Positions 8,195 through 16,965 of a stretch of DNA of 58,404 nucleotides are shown one piece after another. Both the position numbers and the translations under genes were made by a program. The first letter of the stretch is position 1; the number at the start of each line of letters is the position of its first letter. The stretch comes from Nostoc sp. LPT (GTDB lineage: Bacteria > Cyanobacteriota > Cyanobacteriia > Cyanobacteriales > Nostocaceae), in contig NZ_JABXKF010000049.1 of NCBI RefSeq assembly GCF_017115165.1, positions 1 through 58,404 of the forward strand, written 5' to 3'. The notes below the pieces were generated by a model. The model searched no databases, had not been told where the DNA came from, and saw only the letters and a program-made list of their open reading frames with translations.

Positions 8195-8755
8195 TTACCA
8201 TTTTTCAGACCAATAGATAATTTCTGAGGCAGAACTATTAATAGCAACGCCATAGCTATCTCCATGATTCCACTTAAAGCCAGGTCTACCTTTGTCATCT
8301 GTATTTAATACTAATATTTCATAAGTAGCTGGAAAAGATTCTGTAGGAGAGTCACTAGTGTAGAAGAAAGTTGTCGGCACACCGTTAGGTTGATTTATGT
8401 GGTCGTTTGTGTTACCACCTCTATATTTGTGCTTGGCACTATTTTTATATTGTGAAAGTAATTTTTCTATCTTCTTTGGTGGCTCTTTTAACCTAATTTG
8501 AAAAAAACTACTTCCCTGCAAAAATCCGGGAGAGTAAGCAATGCGAACATCTTTGGCATCAGTGGGAATCTCATTAGGAAAATGTTTTACTTGGTCATTA
8601 TCAGACCATAGTTGATTACGAATTTCTTTGTAGCGTGATCTATCAGTTATGATTTTAGGCTCACTAGTACTGTTAAAAGTTGTTCTCAGAAAAAAGCTTC
8701 CCCCGACAATACTAAGACTAGCAAGGGCTAATAGAAATTGCGATCGCTTCATCAA
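8195..8755 (-). CDS. Secreted or membrane-anchored hypothetical protein, 186 aa
   Basis: No family recognised. Residues about 5-24 (QFLLALASLSIVGGSFFL) make a signal peptide or N-terminal anchor. The rest is hydrophilic and mixed alpha/beta, with IRIAYSPGFLQGSSFFQIRL-type strands and an aromatic C-terminus (EIIYWSEKW). No lipobox Cys, so anchoring by the uncleaved segment or release to the periplasm are both possible. The start at 8755 is followed by a second Met; the upstream DNA is A/T-rich. Not in an operon. Confidence 0.6.
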   Translation of the reverse strand: MMKRSQFLLALASLSIVGGSFFLRTTFNSTSEPKIITDRSRYKEIRNQLWSDNDQVKHFPNEIPTDAKDVRIAYSPGFLQGSSFFQIRLKEPPKKIEKLLSQYKNSAKHKYRGGNTNDHINQPNGVPTTFFYTSDSPTESFPATYEILVLNTDDKGRPGFKWNHGDSYGVAINSSASEIIYWSEKW

Positions 8756-9280
8756 GTTGGGTGTGTCTAACTTTCATAGTCATATACCCAACTAATAAAC
8801 TAAATTCGTACTATTACGGATATCGAATCAGAGATATTAACAGAAACTTTGTGTATTCAGAGGAAAATTGGGATAATTGTAAAATTAATGTGAAGTTAGT
8901 CAATGATTACCTAGTTAAATACCGTAGGTGATCCTCATTGAGGCTAGTACCGTAAGGCGGAAGTCAAAAGGAGCCAGTGCGTTGGGGAGACAGCGCCGTG
9001 GGCGGGTTTCCCGACTTGAGGCGACTGTCGTCGGCTCTGCCGACTTGAAGCAACTGGCGTTCAAAAGTCACGCATAATTATATTCCAAGCTCTTGCGCCA
9101 TTTGAAATGGTGAGGCAGTCCGGTCTTGGGGGTTCCCCCCATGAGGAACTGCCGTTAGCGCAGCGTTAGCGAACCTGTGAGCGTCACCCGAAGGGGTATG
9201 TTTATTTACGCCATGCTGTACTAGTACTACCGTTGTAGCTAACGAAATCAATTCCACAGCTATCCATTTTTTTTCAATTC
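8756..9280. repeat. Repeat-rich intergenic region
   Basis: Two GC-rich repeat blocks lie here. At about 8941-9070 is the block with GCCAGTGCGTTGGGGAGAC and a closing CAACTGGCG, whose ends pair. At about 9110-9197 is a block with CGGTCTTGGGGGTTCCCCCC and GTTAGCGCAGCGTTAGCGAA, repeated at 11503-11580. No ORF is credible in either; they look like dispersed noncoding repeats. Confidence 0.65.
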
Positions 9281-9320
9281 TTCCTGATCCAGCAATAACT
9301 AAAGCGGATATATAAATAGT

Positions 9321-9374
9321 AGATGCACCTTAATTAAATCACAGCCTTCAGCTTTTAGTTGAGGGCTTTTTTTT
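9321..9374 (+). ncRNA. NsiR1-like small RNA, copy 1
   Basis: A unit of about 54 nt starting near AGATGCACCTTAATTAAATC and ending in a terminator (AGCCTTCA, loop, TTGAGGGCT, then eight or more T). A -10-like TATAAAT lies at 9311-9317. Upstream, TCCTGA (9282-9287) sits about 35-38 nt before the inferred start, one base from the TCCGGA box of heterocyst (DIF-type) promoters. The same layout repeats in copy 2, 149 bp on. Known NsiR1 is a ~60-nt heterocyst-specific sRNA made from tandem repeats in Nostocales. Identity is inferred from organisation, not from alignment. Confidence 0.55.
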
Positions 9375-9469
9375 ATTGCAGATACTTTTTGATTCGAGAA
9401 GAAAATAAATTTGCTCAAAAGTATAATTTTCCCGGATATGGCAATAAATAAAGCGGATTAATAAATGGT

Positions 9470-9521
9470 AGATGCACCTTAATTAAATCATAGCCCTCAG
9501 CTTTTAGTTGAAGGCTTTTTT
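9470..9521 (+). ncRNA. NsiR1-like small RNA, copy 2
   Basis: Near-identical to copy 1 from AGATGCACCTTAATTAAATC through the terminator (AGCCCTCAG, loop, TTGAAGGCT, T tract). The box CCCGGA (9431-9436) lies exactly 39 nt before AGATGCACC, the same spacing as in copy 1, and AAAGCGGATTAATAAAT supplies the -10 region. The stem has one mismatch relative to copy 1. Both units point away from the neighbouring 8195-8755 gene and towards the end of the convergent exoD gene, so they are not leaders of a downstream gene. Confidence 0.55.
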
Positions 9522-9546
9522 ATTGCTGATATTTTTTAATTTTTTA

Positions 9547-10179
9547 TTATTTCAATATCGATGGCAGCAAACTGGGAGCTAACCACACTGCATAACCAAT
9601 AAATCCAAACAGCAAGGTAATTAGGGCTGTAATGCCGTAGCTGATGCAAATTAATAAACCATCAGATTCGATCGTGGCAACAGTCAAAAGTAAAATACCG
9701 ATAGTCGGGATAGGATTTGTAAACGGAATTGGTAATATTAGTAATATTGTTAATAAAGAGATACAAAATCCATTAATTCGCCAAACTAAAGGATTCTGAG
9801 CTATTTTTGCTAATCGGGGACGGGCGATTTTCTGGAAAACTTTGGTAAGCCGTCCCAAATTTTGCAAAAGTAACTGCGCGAAGGAACGAGGAAATTTGTA
9901 GTTAGCGATTCTTTTCGGTAGCCAAGGCGATCGCCTTCCTAAAAGCATTTGCACTGACAACAGTAAACAAGCACCACCAAATGGGCCAGTTAATCCCGGT
10001 GGCATAGGAAGTAAAAAAGGCAAAACTAATAATGTAATTACCAGGCTAAAGCCCCGTTCTGAGGTTTCTGTCAGAATATCACCTAGAGTTAAAGGTTGTT
10101 CAGCTAGGCGTTGCAACAGGGACTTTATATCTTGAGAAAATCTCAGATGCATTTGGCGTGAGTTGATGCGAGTTCCCAC
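9547..10179 (-). CDS. Exopolysaccharide synthesis protein ExoD family
   Basis: 210 aa, the usual length of ExoD proteins. A short cytoplasmic N-terminus (LAEQPLTLGDILTETSERGF) carries the family's signature. Four or more hydrophobic segments follow (about 45-66, 66-82, 133-155, 160-205), with the family's LPFLLPMPPGLTGPFG loop, and a basic central region. Known members influence exopolysaccharide production in rhizobia, but the biochemical activity is unknown. It lies 91 bp downstream of the lipid kinase gene on the same strand, with a hairpin between, so cotranscription is doubtful. Confidence 0.88.
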   Translation of the reverse strand: MGTRINSRQMHLRFSQDIKSLLQRLAEQPLTLGDILTETSERGFSLVITLLVLPFLLPMPPGLTGPFGGACLLLSVQMLLGRRSPWLPKRIANYKFPRSFAQLLLQNLGRLTKVFQKIARPRLAKIAQNPLVWRINGFCISLLTILLILPIPFTNPIPTIGILLLTVATIESDGLLICISYGITALITLLFGFIGYAVWLAPSLLPSILK

Positions 10180-10224
10180 TTTGTAGTAGAGGAAGATAAG
10201 AGAGAATAACTTCTAAACTCTGCC

Positions 10225-10260
10225 AATTTTAGATTTTGAATTGAAGGAAAATCTAAAATT
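10225..10260. terminator. Hairpin between lipid kinase gene and exoD
   Basis: A perfect 13-bp stem, AATTTTAGATTTT at 10225-10237 with its inverse at 10248-10260, lies just downstream of the lipid kinase stop. It is AT-rich, with a 10-nt loop and no strong T-tract, so it is a weak terminator or a repeat. Confidence 0.4.
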
Positions 10261-10269
10261 GAATGACTC

Positions 10270-11154
10270 CTAACTCCTGCTTTCTAGGGGTACAAAAACA
10301 GCTATAGCTTTAGGTATAACCCGAAAATGAGCAGGTGTGTAGGTAGTGATTTCACCATCTGTATTGATAGGGCGAGGTTTGCGAGTATGTACCTCTATTT
10401 CTTGACCTTGATGGGAGCGTACACTCTGCCAATGTATATGTCGCCCTTGTCGCATTGCGGGTAGTAATAATATAACCTGCCACCAGTGTTCAATCTCCAA
10501 GCTATAAAGGTCTAGTCTTTGATCGTCTATTGTGGCATCGTCAGCCACTGCCATACCACCACCGTAATAGCGGCCGTTACCGACTGCAATTTGCACTGTT
10601 TTGACGCGAACCAATTCACCGTTGATCGCAATCTCCGCTGTAAAAGGTCTGGCTTCCAAAATCACTTGCAATGCAGTGGCAGCATAAGCAAATACTCCCC
10701 AACGGCGCTTGACTTCTTTGGTAAGTCGTTGGGTAATTTTTACACTCAATCCCATACTGGCAACGTTAAAAAAGTGCTTGTCATTCACACAACCTAAGTC
10801 GATGCGGTGTAAATGTCCATCTGCAATAATTTTGCAAGCTTCGTTGAGGGAATTTGGGATTCCCAAAGTTCTCGCTAGATCGTTGGCAGTTCCCAAAGGC
10901 AAGATTCCCAAAGGTAACTGAGTCTCAATTAAAGCATCTACTGCGGCATTTAGAGTACCATCTCCTCCGCCAATAATTACCAAGTCAACTTGATGCTTAT
11001 AGCGAAGTATAACTTCAGCAAGATGTTTGGGATCTTCTGTAGACTCCTCAATTAAATCAAAACCAAGTGTTTTCAGATATTGAATCGCTTGCGACAGACC
11101 CTTTTGCCCTTGGCGAGCATGACGATTTACTAACAGCAGTGCGCGGGAACTCAT
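10270..11154 (-). CDS. YegS/BmrU-family lipid (diacylglycerol) kinase
   Basis: 294 aa, the family's usual length. The catalytic domain opens with RALLLVNRHARQG; the nucleotide motif GGGDGTLNAAVDAL is at about 62-75, followed by the family's LGILPLGTANDLARTLGIP (about 82-100). The C-terminal beta-sandwich carries GNGRYYGGGM and the closing NTDGEI region. Members phosphorylate diacylglycerol or related lipids at the membrane surface and act in phospholipid turnover. There is no transmembrane segment. A start at the ATG 11154 is supported by conservation of the first strand. Confidence 0.9.
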   Translation of the reverse strand: MSSRALLLVNRHARQGQKGLSQAIQYLKTLGFDLIEESTEDPKHLAEVILRYKHQVDLVIIGGGDGTLNAAVDALIETQLPLGILPLGTANDLARTLGIPNSLNEACKIIADGHLHRIDLGCVNDKHFFNVASMGLSVKITQRLTKEVKRRWGVFAYAATALQVILEARPFTAEIAINGELVRVKTVQIAVGNGRYYGGGMAVADDATIDDQRLDLYSLEIEHWWQVILLLPAMRQGRHIHWQSVRSHQGQEIEVHTRKPRPINTDGEITTYTPAHFRVIPKAIAVFVPLESRS

Positions 11155-11937
11155 GGGTGGTACCTTTTGTTGTTGATATGTCCAATTATCCGCATCTATG
11201 TATTCTGCTTGATGTTAACTAGAAAAAAGTGTTTAGACTGTTATGAAAGTTATCAACAATTCATTTTCTTAATACTTATTATATTGTGACTACTAATTTT
11301 TAACTTTTCTTTTTATTTAGTTTAACTCTACTATCCCTCAGTGTGTTTATCTTCAGCAAATATAATTATTACTCCCCAGATAAATAAACTTTAGGTGTTT
11401 TTATTTAAAAAATAGCAAGTTGTTCAAATATTCTTATGCCAAACACAAAGAATATTTTTCATTAAAATAGATACATATACAGCAGATTGCAACTTGGTGA
11501 AGCAGCGCGGTCTTGGGGGTTTCCCCCATGAGCGACTGCTGTTAGCGCAGCGTTAGCGACGCAGGAGCGTCACCCGCAGGGTAAGGTACAGATTATTGTA
11601 AAGGCACAACAATGTTGTGCCCTTACCTATGTACGTCATTTACTTGAAAAAATCTGTATGTAGCGCTTCTCGTGTTGAATCCAATACAGCCCTAGTTGGT
11701 TGCTTAACGGGGGAAAATCCCGCAACGCACTAGCTCTCCTACTAACATTGAGGAGTAAGGTTCAAAGTCTTTTTCCTTTTAGGAAATCGTTATTATAATT
11801 GTTTAATGTTTGGTTGAGAAAGCAATTGTATCTGTCAACTTATGCTGTGACAGATTGACAATTGCCTAAGCTAAAGCGATCGCACCTTGGAAACGGCTTT
11901 TTCGGGTAAATCCCTATCTTTATTTTGAATTGTGCTT
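11155..11937. repeat. Repeat-rich gap: GC-rich block and a small palindrome
   Basis: The first 300 bp are AT-rich with nothing recognisable. At about 11503-11580 lies a second copy of the block seen at 9110-9197 (CGGTCTTGGGGGTTTCCCCC, then GTTAGCGCAGCGTTAGCGAC). At 11598-11626 is a near-palindrome, GTAAAGGCACAACA and its inverse with one mismatch, of the GTAGGGGC family found elsewhere in the window. The remainder up to 11937 has no credible ORF. Confidence 0.6.
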
Positions 11938-12114
11938 TTATGACTTTTTCGGGTCGGTGTCGCCACCAAGAATTGCTTGAAACGTGTCCCCTAGTAAAAA
12001 TAAAAACGCCGCAACTAACACTACAAGCATTAAACTCGCAAGGGCGGCAAAGGGAGAGATGATAAACAAGATTAAAAGCGCAAACACCAATATATTTAGT
12101 AATGTCTTATTCAT
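11938..12114 (-). CDS. Small hydrophobic membrane protein, 58 aa
   Basis: An ORF of 58 codons, ATG 12114 to TAA 11938. Residues about 4-23 (TLLNILVFALLILFIISPFA) and 27-44 (SLMLVVLVAAFLFLLGD) are two membrane segments, followed by a short soluble tail (GGDTDPKKS). The start is preceded by GAAAAAAG, a weak ribosome-binding site. No stop in frame and a coherent hairpin-like topology make this a plausible real gene of a small cyanobacterial membrane-protein type. It lies 50 bp downstream of arfB on the same strand, but function is unknown. Confidence 0.6.
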   Translation of the reverse strand: MNKTLLNILVFALLILFIISPFAALASLMLVVLVAAFLFLLGDTFQAILGGDTDPKKS

Positions 12115-12163
12115 CTTTTTTCACATTTAATAATACGTGTGTTTTCTACACATAACAGATAAA

Positions 12164-12580
12164 TCAAGAATCTGTCACCTGCCTTCTGTTAGATTTAACC
12201 TGTCCGCGCTTACTTTTGTGGTCAAGACGCTTTCTTTGAGAACTGCGAGTTGGTTTAGTGGGTTTGCGTTTGATTGTCACGACAACTGCACTTTGAATGA
12301 GTTCTTGAAGTCGTCTCAATGCTGACTCACGATTATTCTCTTGGCTTCGGTGTTCCTGGGCTTTAATTACAACTACTCCTTCTTGGTTAATGCGTCGATC
12401 GTTGAGCTTTAAAAGCTGTTGTTTATAATAATCGGGTAATGATGAAGCCGCAATATCGAAGCGCAAGTGGATCGCGGTAGAAACCTTATTCACATTTTGG
12501 CCTCCCGCTCCTTGGGAGCGAATCGCAGTAATTTCAATCTCAGTCTGTGGGATAATAACTTTGTGGGAAATTTGTAGCAT
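12164..12580 (-). CDS. arfB: Peptidyl-tRNA hydrolase ArfB (ribosome rescue)
   Basis: 138 aa, the length of ArfB/YaeJ. The GGQ catalytic motif is at residues 26-28 (RSQGAGGQNVNKVSTA), and the C-terminal tail is highly basic (TKPTRSSQRKRLDHKSKRG), matching the element that enters the mRNA channel of a stalled ribosome. ArfB hydrolyses peptidyl-tRNA on non-stop ribosomes. It lacks the codon-recognition domains of full release factors. It lies 47 bp downstream of the S4 gene at 12628 on the same strand and may be cotranscribed with it. Confidence 0.9.
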   Translation of the reverse strand: MLQISHKVIIPQTEIEITAIRSQGAGGQNVNKVSTAIHLRFDIAASSLPDYYKQQLLKLNDRRINQEGVVVIKAQEHRSQENNRESALRRLQELIQSAVVVTIKRKPTKPTRSSQRKRLDHKSKRGQVKSNRRQVTDS

Positions 12581-12627
12581 TGCTCACAAGGCAAAAGAAA
12601 AACTTTTAAATTTGGGATAAACTTTCT

Positions 12628-12882
12628 TTACTCGGTTTGCTCGGCTAAATCTATCATTACATCTGCGTCTTCATTGTTGTTCAAATTTACTTCTAAAGTC
12701 TGTCCTTGGATTGTTACTTGATCGCCCGGTACTAGTCGCCGTCCTCGTCGAGTTTCCAACATACCGTTTACTTGGACATCGCCACCTTGAATCATCAGCT
12801 TGGCTTGACCTCCAGTTGGTACTATCCCCATCAACTTTAAAAATTGATTTAACTTGATTGTGTTGTCTCTAATTTTCTTCAT
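12628..12882 (-). CDS. Small RNA-binding S4 domain protein
   Basis: 84 aa, nearly all one S4 domain: IKLNQFLKLMGIVPTGGQAK, then GGDVQVNGMLETRRGRRLVPGD. This is the compact YaaA/RlbA-like S4 protein family, which binds structured RNA; the target is not known. The C-terminus is acidic (NEDADVMIDLAEQTE). It is the upstream gene of a likely two-gene unit with arfB, which would make sense for ribosome-associated functions. Confidence 0.85.
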   Translation of the reverse strand: MKKIRDNTIKLNQFLKLMGIVPTGGQAKLMIQGGDVQVNGMLETRRGRRLVPGDQVTIQGQTLEVNLNNNEDADVMIDLAEQTE

Positions 12883-13555
12883 CGTAAATAAATGTACACG
12901 ATCTTAATTGTATCGTGGGCTTCTCAAGCTAAAGCGTAAATCTGTTACACCACATAATCAGCTAAGTACAGCATTTCATTAATTCGTAGCAAATTAAATT
13001 TGGCAATCCCTGCAATGCCAATGCGTCGGGTGACAATGCCAATGCGTCGGGTGACAATGCCATTGTGTCGGGTGACAATGCCATTGCGTTGGTGAACAAT
13101 GCCATTGCGTTGGTGAACAATGCCATTGCGTCGGGTGACAATGCCATTGTGTCGGGTGACAATGCCAATGCGTCGGGTGACAATGCCATTGTGTCGGTGA
13201 ACAATGCTATTGTGTTGGCTGACAATGCCAATGCGTCATGCATTTAACAACGTTACGCTTTACGTAAAACTTTAGTGATAAATGTGAATTTACGCCAGTT
13301 TTTATTTAATTGAACTGTATATCGTAGTAGAAGCACAGCAATGCTGTATCTCTACTACATGGTGTATTTAACTGAAAATTGCTAATTTTATTAATTGCCT
13401 ATGGTGGAGCGACACTGAATAGCCAGTCGTAGATATCGCTCTCACAAAAACTGTAATACCAGTTTATTATCTATAATGTTGATCGACAAAACTGCCAGAT
13501 ATGGGCTAAAAACTAGTCTGGAAGGTTCTTTTAGTGTGTTCAAGGGACTGGATCT
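12883..13555. other. Gap holding the first 21-bp-repeat element and a small palindrome
   Basis: The region between the S4 gene and the helicase holds the composite repeat (12965-13275) and a degenerate palindrome at 13324-13358 (GTAGTAGAAGCACAGCA with its inverse). About 200 bp before the helicase start have no recognisable element. Confidence 0.6.
12965..13275 (+). repeat. Composite 21-bp-repeat element, copy A
   Basis: Left box at 12965-13007 (AGTACAGCATTTCATTAATT and following TTCGTAGCAAATTAAATTTGG), then 11 units of about 21 bp (13013-13243) with core CAATGCCAATGCGTCGG, then right box at about 13247-13275 (CGTTACGCTTTACGTAAAAC). Unit variants differ at 1-4 positions. Copies B (27696-27920, inverted) and C (42355-42500) share both boxes but have different unit numbers. 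Both strands are open across the array because 21 is a multiple of 3; I do not take that as a gene. Confidence 0.8.
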
Positions 13556-16500
13556 ATGATTAAGCTTGGTTTATTGGTACAGTCCCAGAATAACTCTTTG
13601 GGTATCGGAAAAGTTACGGAAATATCTGATACCAATGCAATCGTTGAGTATTTCTGCTCTATAGGGCAACGTCTCCAAAAAACTTTACCTTTAAATTCTC
13701 TCTCTCAAGTCAAGCTGGAACCCCAGGCTCGATGCTATATTAAGTCCCAAACTCAAGATAAATGGATAGTTGGCAGAGTTTTTATCTGGGATGATGATAC
13801 AGAAATGTATCAAATTGATTTACCAGATAAAAAAACTGCGATCGCATTTGAAGAAGACATTTACGTTCGTTGTAATCTACCAAATACAGACCCTATCCAA
13901 ACTCTGGCGATGAAGGGTCACGAAACGCCTTATTTCCACGACAAAAGATTGGCTTTCGTGAAATCCTTGATTCAGCAACGCGCTGTGAGTCGCGGGATGA
14001 CGGGACTAATTTCGGCAAATATTAATCTTTATCCTCACCAAGTTGAAGTAGTGCGGCGGGTACTGGAAGACCCAATTCAACGCTACTTGCTAGCAGACGA
14101 GGTAGGACTCGGAAAAACCATCGAAGCGGGTGCGATTCTGCGTCAATTTCTTCTCGATGAACCGAAAAAAGGTGCGGTGGTGATAGTTCCGCAATATTTG
14201 CTCAAACAATGGCAAACTGAGTTAGAAAACAAGTTTTACATCTCCCATTTTCCCAAACGGGTAGCAGTGCTGGCGGTTGAAGATATCCATAAAATCAACC
14301 TGAAAGCAAGGATAGGTTGCTTAATTTTAGATGAAGCCCATCATATTGCGGCAATGGCGACCTCTAAGGATGCAACAGTGCGCCAGCGTTTTCAGACTTG
14401 CAAAGAACTTGCTCATAAAAGCGATCGCTTACTCTTATTATCTGCCACTCCGGTTCTCAATCACGAGCAAGATTTTCTGGCCATGTTGCACTTGCTCGAC
14501 CCGACAACCTATAAACTGGGCGATTTAGCAAGTTTCCGCACCAAAGTTGAAAGCCGTCAGCAAATCGGTAAACTTCTGCTTTCTTTTAAAGAAGGTGCAG
14601 AACCAGAAATTCTCAAAAGCAACTTGCAGCAACTACGAAACCTGTTTGTTGAGGATAAGTATTTACTGAAGCTGGCGGATGATTTAGAAAATTGTTTACA
14701 AGCAAATTCTACCGAGCAAGAGCAAATCGTCCAAGCGATTCGCGTCCATGTCAGCGATATCTATCGACTACATCGGCGAATGCTTCGCAACCGTCGCGCT
14801 GCGGTGGAAGATGTGATATTTGACCGCAACTTTACGCCAAAAGAAGAGTATGATTTAGACGAGCGATCGCTTGATATCCACGAACTCCTGAATCAATGGC
14901 GGAGTGTTGCTCCTGATGAAAAGCAATATCAGCGAATTTTTCTGCTGTTATTTCTCGCTGCTGGGACTTGGTTAGGGATTTTAGAGCAGGTAATTACGGC
15001 GCGTTTAACTGCGAAATCTCATGCTAAACTCATCCAAGAGTTTAAAGAAGATGATGTTCGCCTATTAACTACAACCCCCAAATTTTCAGGGGAAGAAGAG
15101 ATTCTCCAATCCTTACTAAATATTCTTCGTCAACCTCAAGAGGACGGACAACGGACGGAAAATTTGAAAACAGTACTGCTGAATCAGCTAGGTACATACT
15201 TCAAAATTCCCGCAAATGTTCGGAAGAATCAAAAGGAATTCATCACCAGAATACAGCAGAGAATCAAGAGACCAATTACTGGTGACATTCTGCCTAAATT
15301 TATTGTATTTACCAGTTTTGTGCAAACTTGTGGCGAAATTGTCCGGTATTTATCTGATACCTTTGGTGCAGAAACAATAGCCAGCCATCAATTTGGAGAA
15401 TCACCAGATAAAGTTGAGGAAGGCTTAAATAGGTTCAAGAATAACCCAAACTGCTTTATTTTAGTATGCGATCGCTCTGGAGAAGAAGGGCGTAATCTTC
15501 AGTTTGCCGATTGGTTAATTCATTTTGACCTTCCTTGGTCGCCTAATCAATTAGAGCAGAGAATTGGCAGACTTGACCGCATTGGCAGCAAAATTGGTAT
15601 CCAATCTAGTGCCTTGATTGGCCCTTACTTGGAAGATAGCCCTCACAATGCTTGGTATAAAGTCTTAAAAGATGGGTTTGGTATTTTCCAACAATCAATT
15701 GCCAGTCTCCAGTTTTATGTTGATGAGAAACTTGCACAATTAGAAACAGTTTTGTTTCAATCAGGTGCGGCTGGATTGTTAGAGATGGTTTCACCAATTC
15801 AAAAGCAAATTGAAGCGGAAATAGCCAAAATTAGCGAACAAAATGCTCTAGATGAAATTGATGCCAACGATGAAATTGCTACCGAGTATTTTCAAGACCT
15901 AGATAATTACGATGCTCGTCATCTAGAAATTAGGCGAGCAATTGAAGGCTGGATTTGTGACGCGCTAGGATTTAGAGGACTCAATAACCCCGATTCATCA
16001 GAGATGCGACGTTATCAACCGACAACGCGTACCTTGGTTCCGATAAATGAGTTAAAAGACCGTTTTGCTGAGAGTTATCTAGACCAATTTGGTACTTATA
16101 ATCGTAGGGTAGCAAACCAAAATGCTGGTGTTAAACTCTTTCGAGTTGGCGAAGGATTTATCGAAGCACTCTTGAACTATATCAACTGGGATGACCGAGG
16201 TGAAGCCTTTGCTCTGTGGCGTACTGATGCATCTTGGGACGCGAAAGAAGGGAAGGAATGGTTCGGTTTCCAGTGCAATTATGTAGTTGAGGCAAATTTA
16301 AGAATTGCCAAACAAGTTTTACTGGATAACAAACTAGATAATTCTCAATTCAAAAACTTGCAACGACGTGTTGATGCTCTATTTCCGCCAATTATAGAAA
16401 CTATCTATGTTGACGGTCGCAAAGAGCCAATACGTGCTGTTGAGGATAAAGCTCTTTTAAGTATTCTGCAACGTCCATACAAAGATAAAAACAATAATCA

Positions 16501-16867
16501 AGGACGAGATTATAACCTAGCAAAAGAGCGCTTAGGAATTATTGACGATTTTGTTGACCCTAGTAAATGGCAAAATTTTTGCTATCAAGTGCGTAACACT
16601 TCTTCAGAATTACTTTCCAACCGTCCCGATTTTATTGACTTGTGCCAAAATTGTGCTAGGGTTGCCGAAAAGAAATTAGCTAATAGAGTAGAACAATTAC
16701 GCCTACGTCTGAACCAGCAAAGTTGGGATAATGTATTAGCTGAAGAATTGAAGATAGAAACTGCTTTAAATGCAGCCATTCTAGAGGGAATTCGCCAGCC
16801 GCTTTTGAGGCTTGATTCTGTGGGTTTTATTGTTGTATCGGGGCGATCGCTTGTGCAATTTGAGTGA
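13556..16867 (+). CDS. SNF2-family DEAD/DEAH helicase, DpdE/RapA-like
   Basis: 1103 aa. An N-terminal beta-rich, Tudor-like region (LGIGKVTEISDTNAIVEYF) precedes two helicase lobes. Walker A is DEVGLGKT at residues 182-189, Walker B DEAHH at about 259-263, motif III SATP at about 296. The second lobe has CDRSGEEGRNLQFADWLIHF and the arginine-finger region QRIGRLDRIG at about 667. A long C-terminal extension (residues 730-1103) has no recognised domain. SNF2 proteins translocate on DNA and remodel bound proteins. DpdE-type helicases belong to DNA-modification defence clusters and RapA recycles RNA polymerase; no dpd or defence partner is next to it here, so the role is open. A terminator follows. 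Confidence 0.85.
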   Translation: MIKLGLLVQSQNNSLGIGKVTEISDTNAIVEYFCSIGQRLQKTLPLNSLSQVKLEPQARCYIKSQTQDKWIVGRVFIWDDDTEMYQIDLPDKKTAIAFEEDIYVRCNLPNTDPIQTLAMKGHETPYFHDKRLAFVKSLIQQRAVSRGMTGLISANINLYPHQVEVVRRVLEDPIQRYLLADEVGLGKTIEAGAILRQFLLDEPKKGAVVIVPQYLLKQWQTELENKFYISHFPKRVAVLAVEDIHKINLKARIGCLILDEAHHIAAMATSKDATVRQRFQTCKELAHKSDRLLLLSATPVLNHEQDFLAMLHLLDPTTYKLGDLASFRTKVESRQQIGKLLLSFKEGAEPEILKSNLQQLRNLFVEDKYLLKLADDLENCLQANSTEQEQIVQAIRVHVSDIYRLHRRMLRNRRAAVEDVIFDRNFTPKEEYDLDERSLDIHELLNQWRSVAPDEKQYQRIFLLLFLAAGTWLGILEQVITARLTAKSHAKLIQEFKEDDVRLLTTTPKFSGEEEILQSLLNILRQPQEDGQRTENLKTVLLNQLGTYFKIPANVRKNQKEFITRIQQRIKRPITGDILPKFIVFTSFVQTCGEIVRYLSDTFGAETIASHQFGESPDKVEEGLNRFKNNPNCFILVCDRSGEEGRNLQFADWLIHFDLPWSPNQLEQRIGRLDRIGSKIGIQSSALIGPYLEDSPHNAWYKVLKDGFGIFQQSIASLQFYVDEKLAQLETVLFQSGAAGLLEMVSPIQKQIEAEIAKISEQNALDEIDANDEIATEYFQDLDNYDARHLEIRRAIEGWICDALGFRGLNNPDSSEMRRYQPTTRTLVPINELKDRFAESYLDQFGTYNRRVANQNAGVKLFRVGEGFIEALLNYINWDDRGEAFALWRTDASWDAKEGKEWFGFQCNYVVEANLRIAKQVLLDNKLDNSQFKNLQRRVDALFPPIIETIYVDGRKEPIRAVEDKALLSILQRPYKDKNNNQGRDYNLAKERLGIIDDFVDPSKWQNFCYQVRNTSSELLSNRPDFIDLCQNCARVAEKKLANRVEQLRLRLNQQSWDNVLAEELKIETALNAAILEGIRQPLLRLDSVGFIVVSGRSLVQFE

Positions 16868-16927
16868 TATTGTGTGCGATTAAATAGCTTTGCTAATCCT
16901 ATTTGATTTGCACAGATTGAGAGCTTG

Positions 16928-16965
16928 AGATCCCCGACTTTTTAAATAAGTCGGGGATCTTTTTG
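16928..16965 (+). terminator. Rho-independent terminator of the helicase gene
   Basis: A 13-bp GC-rich perfect stem (AGATCCCCGACTT with its inverse AAGTCGGGGATCT) with a short loop is followed by TTTTT. It lies about 60 bp after the helicase stop. Confidence 0.85.

Noticed and set aside
13011..13243. CRISPR array
   Set aside because: The 21-bp units are contiguous with no unique spacers, and no cas gene is near.
12962..13247. Repeat-peptide genes on either strand of element A
   Set aside because: Both strands are open because the unit is a multiple of 3; no ribosome-binding site or family. Kept only as a low-interest finding.
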